From positions 1 to 64,000 of the forward strand of contig UQIS01000004.1 of NCBI GenBank assembly GCA_900541245.1: a stretch of DNA of 64,000 bases. The letters are read 5' to 3'. Made by a program: the position numbers and the translations under genes. Origin of the DNA: an uncultured Collinsella sp. Its GTDB lineage: Bacteria > Actinomycetota > Coriobacteriia > Coriobacteriales > Coriobacteriaceae. Below are positions 55,285 to 64,000 of this stretch, piece after piece; position 1 is the first letter of the stretch, and each line of letters opens with the position of its first letter. A model generated the notes under the pieces. It was not told the origin of the DNA and searched no databases. It saw only the letters and a program-made list of their open reading frames with translations.

Positions 55285-57180
55285 ATGGATGCTCGCGTCA
55301 AGCAGCTTGTAAATATGATCGAGGACGCTCAGCCTGTCGCTGTCGCGGTACTTGCCAAGCGTCTCGAGGTAAGCGAGCGCGCCGTGAGAAACTATATCCA
55401 TCGCGCAAACGACAACCTTGCAGGGGTTGCACGCATCGTTGGCAGCAAGGGGCAGTATCGTATCGATGTTGCACGTGCAGATGAGCTTGCTCGCTTGCTA
55501 GACGGTGCGGCTCTGGCCCATCCGGGCATTCCTGATACGCGCGACGGCCGTGTGTCCTTCCTTCTTAACGACCTCCTCATGCGGTCCCAGTGGGTGACGA
55601 TTGAGGAGTATGCGGATTTACTCTACGTTTCGGCGCGAACTCTGTCCAATGACATGCGTCTGGTAGAGCAGAAACTCGCCCAATTTGACTTAACGCTCGA
55701 AAAGCGCCCACGCTACGGAATCCGCGTTGCGGGCGGGGAGTCGCAGCGGCGCCTGTGCCTGGCCTCGCTGGTGAGGCCCGTGTTGCCCGACACCGACGAT
55801 GCAAAGCTCGCCGAGCGCCTGCGGGCCATCGCCGCATGTGTGGACGATGCTCTGACGGCCTCGCCCGTCACGGTGAGCTCGCTGGCATCCCGCAATCTCA
55901 TCATGCATCTTTACATTGCTCTTGGCCGCATCGAGCAGGGCTGCTATGTCCCAGCTGCAGAATCGGACGTTCAAAAACTGGAGGGAACGCGCGAATACGC
56001 CGCGGCTTTCCAGATTGCCGCAAACATCAAGGATGCCCTGGGCGTGAGCATGCCCCGAGAAGAGGTTGCCTTTATCGCAATCCATTTGCTCGGCAGGGGC
56101 ACGGGCGTGCCCGAGAAGGGCTCTGCCGTTATCTCGGACGAGATGTGGGAGATTGCTTCCGAGATGGTACGTGCGGTCAACGATGAGTTTAGGTTTGACT
56201 TTAGCGGCGATCTTGAACTTCGCATGAACCTTGCTCGGCATATCGGCCCTCTGGGCTATCGCCTTGAATATCACATGCATATGGATAACCCCATGCTGTC
56301 CGATATCAAGACGAGGTTTCCGTTGGCCTATTCGATGGCAGCTGGCACCTCGCAGGTACTCGAGCGTCATTTTGGCAGCCAGCCCTCTGATGAAGAGCTC
56401 GGCTACATCGCCATGGCATTTGCCCTGGCCCTCGAGCAGCAAGCCGACCAGCCGCGTCGCAAACGCATCCTGATCGTGTGCGCCTCGGGAGCGGGAAGCG
56501 CCCGTATGCTCGAGCACCAGTACCGCAAGCAGTTTGGCATGTATATCGATTCGATTGAGACATGCGATGTCGCCCGCGTGGGAACGTTCGATTTTTCGCA
56601 TATCGACTACGTGTTCACAACGGTGCCGCTCAACGTCAAGTTGCCCGTGCCCGTCCGCGAGGCCGATTTCTTCTTGGAGACGAGCGATGTCAACGCTATC
56701 CGCAAGGTGCTGAGCGACGACACTGCGCAATCGGACTCCGTGAGCTCTTTCTTTAGCCGTGCCCTGTTCTTCAACCGCGTTGAGGCGTCGTCGAAGCAGG
56801 CCGTTCTCCGATATCTCTCCGAGCGCGCCGTCGAGAGCGGCCGTGTCGATGCCCAGTTTGCCCAAGAGGTCGCCGAGCGCGAGAGCGCGAGCGCCACCTC
56901 GTTTGGCAATGGGGTAGCCATGCCCCATGGGATGCATCCCTTGAGCGCCGAGGCCTTTGTTACCGTGGGCCTGCTCGAACATCCCATTCTTTGGGACGAA
57001 TACGGCCATGAGGTCGATATCGTCTTTATGGTGTCGTTTGCCCGGTCGGGCGGCGATGAGGCGCGGATCTTGAGCTCACTGCTCGCCGAGATCTTTATGG
57101 ACCGCCAGGGGGTCGAGCGCCTACGCGAGCGCCGGTCCTGGCATGAGCTGATGGCGCTTGTGCAAGCGCATACGGCTTAA
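55285..57180 (+). CDS. PRD-containing transcription activator (LicR/ManR type)
   Basis: The 631-residue regulator controls a PTS operon. N-terminal helix-turn-helix domains (about 5-55, LAKRLEVSERAVRNYIHRAN; second near 95-150, EEYADLLYVSARTLSNDM), two PTS regulation domains (about 190-400, with phospho-acceptor His in NLIMHLYIAL, IAIHLLGRG and LARHIGPLGYRLEY), an EIIB-like domain (VCASGAGSARMLEHQYRK near 398) and a C-terminal EIIA-like domain with GVAMPHGMHP. Phosphorylation by HPr and EII proteins tunes activity. It stands 120 bp before the IIA gene and probably activates the IIA-IIB-IIC-GH1 operon. Confidence 0.93.
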   Translation: MDARVKQLVNMIEDAQPVAVAVLAKRLEVSERAVRNYIHRANDNLAGVARIVGSKGQYRIDVARADELARLLDGAALAHPGIPDTRDGRVSFLLNDLLMRSQWVTIEEYADLLYVSARTLSNDMRLVEQKLAQFDLTLEKRPRYGIRVAGGESQRRLCLASLVRPVLPDTDDAKLAERLRAIAACVDDALTASPVTVSSLASRNLIMHLYIALGRIEQGCYVPAAESDVQKLEGTREYAAAFQIAANIKDALGVSMPREEVAFIAIHLLGRGTGVPEKGSAVISDEMWEIASEMVRAVNDEFRFDFSGDLELRMNLARHIGPLGYRLEYHMHMDNPMLSDIKTRFPLAYSMAAGTSQVLERHFGSQPSDEELGYIAMAFALALEQQADQPRRKRILIVCASGAGSARMLEHQYRKQFGMYIDSIETCDVARVGTFDFSHIDYVFTTVPLNVKLPVPVREADFFLETSDVNAIRKVLSDDTAQSDSVSSFFSRALFFNRVEASSKQAVLRYLSERAVESGRVDAQFAQEVAERESASATSFGNGVAMPHGMHPLSAEAFVTVGLLEHPILWDEYGHEVDIVFMVSFARSGGDEARILSSLLAEIFMDRQGVERLRERRSWHELMALVQAHTA

Positions 57181-57299
57181 GACTTCTTTTGTCGATGACC
57201 CTGTCAGTCTACCTGCAATAAACCTCGAGGATTGCGGGCGGGAGATAGGCGTTTCGAATATTCAAGTACAAACCAAACATCACGGGAGAGGAGACCGTT

Positions 57300-57626
57300 A
57301 TGGACGATCAGGGAACCGAGATGGTTTCGTTTCAGCTGGTCGCTGCAGCGGGAGAGGCACGCAGCCTTGCCTTCGAAGCCCTTGAAAAGGCAAAGGCGGG
57401 GGATTTTGACGCCGCCGCCAAACTCATGAAGCAGTCAAAGGATGCGGGAATCAAGGCTCACCACATCCAAACGCAGCTGCTTTCGACTGAGGCAGCGGGC
57501 GAGCATCTGTCGGTGGATGTGTTGCTGGTCCATGCTCAGGACCACCTCATGTGCTCCATGCTTGCTCAGGAGCTCGTGCAGGAGCTGATCTGCCTGTATG
57601 AGCGCACTGCAACCAAGAACGCCTAG
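57300..57626 (+). CDS. celC: PTS lactose/cellobiose-type EIIA
   Basis: The 108-residue protein is of the PTS IIA lactose/cellobiose family, a helical bundle that passes phosphate from HPr to EIIB. The phosphorylated His lies in LLVHAQDHLMCSM near residue 80; AGEARSLAFEALEKAKAGDF is the typical first helix. GAGAGGAGACC precedes the ATG. It begins the operon IIA-IIB-IIC-phospho-glucosidase. Confidence 0.94.
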   Translation: MDDQGTEMVSFQLVAAAGEARSLAFEALEKAKAGDFDAAAKLMKQSKDAGIKAHHIQTQLLSTEAAGEHLSVDVLLVHAQDHLMCSMLAQELVQELICLYERTATKNA

Positions 57627-57672
57627 CGGCGTGCGGTGACTATCCAACCAATCAATGCGAAGGGAATCCCTT

Positions 57673-57966
57673 ATGAAGATCCTTCTTGTTTGCGCAGCTG
57701 GTCTGTCTACAAGCATTCTGATGAAGAAACTCGAGAAATATGCGGAGCAAAACGGCATCGAGCTCGATATCGATGCGGTGGGTATCGGCGAGTATCAGGA
57801 GACGTGCGCCAATTATGACGTGCTGCTCTTGGGGCCGCAGGTGTCCTACCAGCTCAACACCGTCAAGCAGGGGAGCGGTAAGCCGACCGCGGTCATCCCC
57901 GCACAGGACTACGGCATGGGCAACGCCGCCAACGTGCTGGCACTCGCCCAGTCGCTGTTGGGTTAG
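57673..57966 (+). CDS. celA: PTS lactose/cellobiose-type EIIB
   Basis: The 97-residue protein has the EIIB phosphocysteine motif at its start, MKILLVCAAGLSTSILMKK (C7), and the family stretch DVLLLGPQVSYQL. It transfers phosphate from EIIA to the incoming sugar bound by EIIC. The start at 57673 has AAGGGAATCCC upstream, preferred to a frame start 18 bp earlier. It lies 9 bp before the EIIC frame. Confidence 0.94.
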   Translation: MKILLVCAAGLSTSILMKKLEKYAEQNGIELDIDAVGIGEYQETCANYDVLLLGPQVSYQLNTVKQGSGKPTAVIPAQDYGMGNAANVLALAQSLLG

Positions 57967-57975
57967 GAGGCAACC

Positions 57976-60781
<2,806 letters not shown>

Positions 60782-60797
60782 CTCTTGCAGGTCTGTT

Positions 60798-60831
60798 GCC
60801 CCCGCGGTCCGCTTCGGCCGCGGGGGCTTTT
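60798..60831 (+). terminator. Terminator after the beta-glucoside operon
   Basis: GCCCCCGCGG (60798-60807) pairs with CCGCGGGGGC (60818-60827), followed by TTTT. It lies 16 bp after the GH1 stop codon. Confidence 0.92.
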
Positions 60832-60978
60832 GTTATTTACCTAGTCCCCGATGAGACCCTCATTCTGTGGGTAGTCATTGGACGTTCGGCCGTGCGCGGG
60901 CGCCCGGTCGGCGGCCCGTTCTGGGCGCGCCTCAATCGTAGCCCGAGATGGTCCCAGGCTGACAATTTCGACTGTAAT

Positions 60979-61082
60979 GGACGTTCTTAAACGACTAGTC
61001 ATTTAAGTCTGTCCCCAATGACTGCGGAAACCCGGCACCTGGGGACGTTCCTTTTCTGCCGGCAGCTTGGAACAGTCCTTAA
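60979..61082. repeat. Interspersed GGGGACGTTC repeats, second cluster
   Basis: GGACGTTCTTAAACGACTAG, CATTTAAGTCTGTCCCCAAT and GGGGACGTTCCTTTTCTGCC followed by ACAGTCCTTAA repeat the modules at 54968-55125 in a different order. A last piece, CATTTAAGTCTGTCCCCAAC, lies at 61304-61323. Confidence 0.8.
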
Positions 61083-61101
61083 AGCCCGCATCAATCAACT
61101 G

Positions 61102-61273
61102 CGGAAAGCGCATCCCAGAATGAGCGTCCAACATGGGACATGGTTTCCCTTGAGGGCCTCAACCGGAAAATGCATCCCGGAATGTTGCCGGAAAGTGGAA
61201 CGTAGTTTCCCAAACAGGCCGTGCGCGGAAAGTGCATCTCGCTATCGAACTTCAAAGCGGGATGCATTTTCCG
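61102..61273. repeat. Degenerate 62-bp tandem repeat, three units
   Basis: CGGAAAGCGCATCCCAGAATG (61102), CGGAAAATGCATCCCGGAATG (61164) and CGGAAAGTGCATCTCGC (61226) begin three units 62 bp apart; the first two also share GTTTCCC further in. The array closes with CGGGATGCATTTTCCG at 61258-61273, the exact reverse complement of the second unit's first 16 bp. No gene lies in 60832-61326. Confidence 0.7.
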
Positions 61274-61326
61274 TGCCAGCAGTTCCGGGCAGCCAGAGAC
61301 CACTCATTTAAGTCTGTCCCCAACGA

Positions 61327-62361
61327 CTAGTAGTAGGCCCACATGGCTTCGACTTCGTTGAGGACCTCTACGACGCCCCAGCGTCGGGCGCTGCGGCTGG
61401 CCGAGTTGGGATCGAAGACTTCAATCTGGTCGGCGTCGTCAATACCGTAAAGTACAATGTAGTGGCCCACGTTGGTAAAGGTGCCCGGCCGAACGGCGGC
61501 GATGACGGGCGCTCCCGAACGCAGCGCCTGAGTCATCGAGTCGCGATCGTTATGAAGCTCCGTTCCGTTAAGTCCCAACTGCCACGCACCGCTCGTCATA
61601 AACGACCATTCGGTTGCACCGGTGGGGGCGTAATTGCCTGCCTCGGAAAGCGCGCACATATTGACGGGGGTCATATCGGTGCGTCCCGTCTTAAAGATAT
61701 AGACCATGGTGAGGCACGTAGGCCCGCAGGCATTTTGGCGGATGGTACCGCCGGCGTAAGGCAGCTCCGACCATGCAGGGTCGATCTGATAGATATGGGG
61801 CATCGTGCCGGCTTGCCATTGCGAGCGCGGGGTCGAAAAGGCGAAAGAATAACCGGGCGCGACGGGGGCCTTGAGCAGCTTGTCCTCGGCGGTGGGCTCG
61901 AGACCGGCCGAGCCGTGGGACATACAGGAGCTCATAAGCACAAAGACCAGACAGATGAGGATAGAGCACAGTGCGAGGCAAAGCCGACGAGCCGGCAGGG
62001 CGGGGGCATTCACGTACGATGTCGAGCGGTAGGGCTTGCCGTCGCGTCCGCCTTGGGGATGCGAAAAGAAGCGGTTGATATGGCTGCCGGGCTGACGTGC
62101 GCCGTTGCGGCGCAGTTGCGGAACCTCGGCTTGGCGCTGTCGAGTGCGCGCGCCCAAGCGGCTATCTTGCTGTGCGCTTGTGCCCGTGCTCGGACGGCCA
62201 CTCTGCCGTGTTCTGTTTGTCTGCTGCCGAGACGAAGGCCTGGGTTGCTCTTGAGGGCGTTGCGGATTGCTGCTCGTGGCACTTCTGGGCGTCGGCGTGG
62301 TGCGGCCAGCAAGGCGAACGCTTTGTCGCCGTTGATCACCGTCGTTGTATCCGTATGCCAT
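61327..62361 (-). CDS. Membrane-anchored C39-like cysteine peptidase
   Basis: The 344-residue protein has a long basic, Arg/Gln/Pro-rich cytoplasmic start (about 1-120), one transmembrane helix (about 126-146, LCLALCSILICLVFVLM) and an extracytoplasmic domain of the C39_2 peptidase-like type: NACGPTCLTMVY (probable catalytic Cys), VGHYIVLYGID (catalytic His) and FDPNS (Asp). Such proteins cut peptides or peptidoglycan stems outside the cell; the substrate is unknown. AAGGCGG precedes the ATG. It stands alone between repeats and the permease gene. Confidence 0.8.
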   Translation of the reverse strand: MAYGYNDGDQRRQSVRLAGRTTPTPRSATSSNPQRPQEQPRPSSRQQTNRTRQSGRPSTGTSAQQDSRLGARTRQRQAEVPQLRRNGARQPGSHINRFFSHPQGGRDGKPYRSTSYVNAPALPARRLCLALCSILICLVFVLMSSCMSHGSAGLEPTAEDKLLKAPVAPGYSFAFSTPRSQWQAGTMPHIYQIDPAWSELPYAGGTIRQNACGPTCLTMVYIFKTGRTDMTPVNMCALSEAGNYAPTGATEWSFMTSGAWQLGLNGTELHNDRDSMTQALRSGAPVIAAVRPGTFTNVGHYIVLYGIDDADQIEVFDPNSASRSARRWGVVEVLNEVEAMWAYY

Positions 62362-62720
62362 TCGTACCGCCTTGTCTCATGTATAACCTGTCTATCCTAC
62401 AAAAAAGATGTGCAACAAATGGGTCCGCGCGTCAAAAGCTCGGTAAACGGTACGAAAGGCGCAAAACACACGGCCTCAAAAACATCTCTATATGCGTCCG
62501 ATGAGCGTACGCCCGTCGGACGGGCGACAACAATGAGCGGCAAACCGTGCCGTTCGTCCCAAAAACGGCGCCGCTCGTTTTGCAGTTCTGCCTTCGGTCG
62601 AGCCACAAGCGGCGCTGCTGCGCCAAGGCCGTATCTTAAAGCCATGGAATAAAAGCGCGCGGCAAAACGGACCGCGCAAGGGGTGACGCCAAGGGCGTCA
62701 AACAGGAAAGGAGGGGAACA

Positions 62721-64000
62721 ATGGCGGACAAGAACGCAGAAGTTGCAGTCGAGGATAACGGCGGCATGAAGAAAACGCTCTCGCTCTGGAACTTCTTCAC
62801 CATCGGCTTTGGTGCCATCATCGGTACCGGTTGGGTTCTGCAGGTCGGCGACTGGATGGTCGTGGGCGGCGGCCCCGTTCCCGCTATGATCGCATTCCTC
62901 TTGGGTGCAATCTTCCTCGTGCCCGTCGGAGCTGTTTTCGGTGAGCTCACGGCTGCTATCCCCATCTCGGGCGGCATCGTCGAGTATGTCGATCGTAGCT
63001 TTGGCCGTACGCTGAGCTACATCACCGGTTGGCTTTTGGCTCTGGGCAACGGCATCCTGTGCCCGTGGGAGGCCATCGCCATTTCGACCCTCGTGTCCGA
63101 GATGTTCGGCAGCCTGCCCGGCCTTGAGTGGCTGCGCGCCGTCAAGCTCTACACCATCCTGGGGGCCGACGTTTACCTGTTCCCGACGCTGATTGCGCTC
63201 GGCTTTGCAGTCTACGTCATCTTCCTCAACTTCCGCGGTGCCAGCTCGGCCGCCAAGCTTCAGGCCTTCCTGACCAAGGCCCTGCTCTGCGGCATGCTGC
63301 TCGCCATGGGCGTCTCGCTGTTCACCGGCTCGCCGGACAATGCCATGCCCGTGTTCTCCCAGGTCACCGGCGCTGGCGGCGGCAAGGCCGCTACCGAGAG
63401 CGCCAGCCTGTTTGCCGGCATCGTGTCGGTCCTGGTTCTGACCCCGTTCTTCTACGCCGGCTTCGACACCATTCCTCAGCAGGCTGAGGAAGCAGCCGAG
63501 GGCCTCAACTGGAACAAGTTCGGCAAGATCATCTCCCTGGCACTGCTGGCCGCCGGCGGCTTCTACATGGTCTGTATCTACTCGTTCGGCACCATCCTCG
63601 ACTGGCATGAGTTTGTTAAGAGCCCGGTTCCCGCGCTCGCCTGCCTCAAGGGCATCAATATGCTCCTGTACCTGGCCATGCTCGTCATCGCCACGCTTGG
63701 ACCCATGGGCCCGATGAACTCCTTCTACGGCGCCACGAGCCGCATCATGCTCGCCATGGGCCGCAAGGGCCAGCTGCCCGAGCAGTTCGCCGAGGTCGAC
63801 CCCAAGTCCGGCGCTCCCAAGCTTGCCTGCGTCGTTCTGGGCGTCATCACCGTCGTCGGTCCGTTTTTGGGCAAGAACATGCTCATCCCTCTGACCAACG
63901 TGTCGGCTCTCGCCTTCATCTTCTCCTGCGGCATGGTCGCCCTCGCTTGCCTGCGCATGCGCTTCACCGAGCCCGACCTGCCTCGTCCCTACGAGGTGCC
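62721..64000 (+). CDS. APC-family amino acid permease (partial, runs off the window)
   Basis: From ATG 62721 (AAAGGAGGGG upstream) the frame stays open to the window end, 426 codons. It starts MADKNAEVAVEDNGGMKKTL and has typical APC features: WNFFTIGFGAIIGTGW in the first helix, GAVFGELTAAIPISGGIVEY, FDTIPQQAEEAAEG and SRIMLAMGRKGQLP. About ten transmembrane helices are visible. The C-terminus is missing. The substrate is an amino acid or polyamine; it cannot be narrowed. The 359-bp leader (62362-62720) holds short hairpins (GACGCC-AAG-GGCGTC) but no T-box or riboswitch I can recognise. Confidence 0.9.
   Translation, partial: MADKNAEVAVEDNGGMKKTLSLWNFFTIGFGAIIGTGWVLQVGDWMVVGGGPVPAMIAFLLGAIFLVPVGAVFGELTAAIPISGGIVEYVDRSFGRTLSYITGWLLALGNGILCPWEAIAISTLVSEMFGSLPGLEWLRAVKLYTILGADVYLFPTLIALGFAVYVIFLNFRGASSAAKLQAFLTKALLCGMLLAMGVSLFTGSPDNAMPVFSQVTGAGGGKAATESASLFAGIVSVLVLTPFFYAGFDTIPQQAEEAAEGLNWNKFGKIISLALLAAGGFYMVCIYSFGTILDWHEFVKSPVPALACLKGINMLLYLAMLVIATLGPMGPMNSFYGATSRIMLAMGRKGQLPEQFAEVDPKSGAPKLACVVLGVITVVGPFLGKNMLIPLTNVSALAFIFSCGMVALACLRMRFTEPDLPRPYEV

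Noticed and set aside
62362..62720. T-box or riboswitch leader for the permease
   Set aside because: No T-box core sequence or known aptamer pattern; only small hairpins.

Overview
The window is high-GC Gram-positive DNA. A fused actinobacterial-type cell-wall/kinase cluster, a pyruvate:ferredoxin oxidoreductase, an arginine deiminase pathway and many PTS sugar genes point to an anaerobic gut Coriobacteriia, most likely Collinsella. This is inferred from gene content and style, not from a marker gene.

Layout. 1-6000 is the end of an integrated element: a holin-like micropeptide, three tandem metallophosphoesterases, a coiled-coil gene, two small DNA-binding proteins (one excisionase-like) and a tyrosine integrase next to a 3' fragment of tRNA-Arg(CCT). 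6000-9270 is a small island bounded by 118-bp direct repeats that carry this tRNA end. It holds an EcoRII-type restriction-modification pair and a truncated AAA ATPase gene. 9640-15510 is a PTS-linked rare-sugar locus: TIM-barrel isomerase/epimerase, EIIBC, DeoR regulator, an AlsE-like epimerase, RpiB/AlsI and a LacI repressor with candidate operators. 15936-26134 (minus strand) is the cell-division/cell-wall signalling cluster: PASTA kinase, a SEDS glycosyltransferase fused to a class B PBP, PP2C phosphatase, two FHA proteins and a second kinase. 26279-35298 holds a YcxB-like protein, dnaX, ybaB, recR, and a small operon of a secreted/membrane protein, a third kinase and an FHA protein.

35403-41611 is a lower-GC accessory island between an intact FHA gene and a decayed second copy of its 3' end. 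It carries a dead methyltransferase gene, an ABC exporter and, on the minus strand, a radical SAM/SPASM maturase, two Cys-rich precursor peptides with the same MKHIHP leader start, and a 35-residue membrane peptide. I read this as a RiPP system. Almost every Cys in both peptides is followed by Asp two to four residues later, which suggests Cys-Asp thioether (ranthipeptide-like) crosslinks. It is the strongest candidate for an undescribed system here.

42489-46028 is pyruvate:ferredoxin oxidoreductase. 46684-54851 is the arginine deiminase region: two nearly identical carbamate kinase genes, a divergent arginine deiminase paralogue coupled to an XRE/S24-like regulator, and the operon transporter-arcA-arcB-arcC. 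55285-60781 is a beta-glucoside PTS locus (PRD activator, IIA, IIB, IIC with an in-frame TAG, GH1 phospho-glucosidase). 61327-64000 holds a membrane-anchored C39-like protein and an amino-acid permease that runs off the window. Short interspersed repeats recur between operons in the right half.
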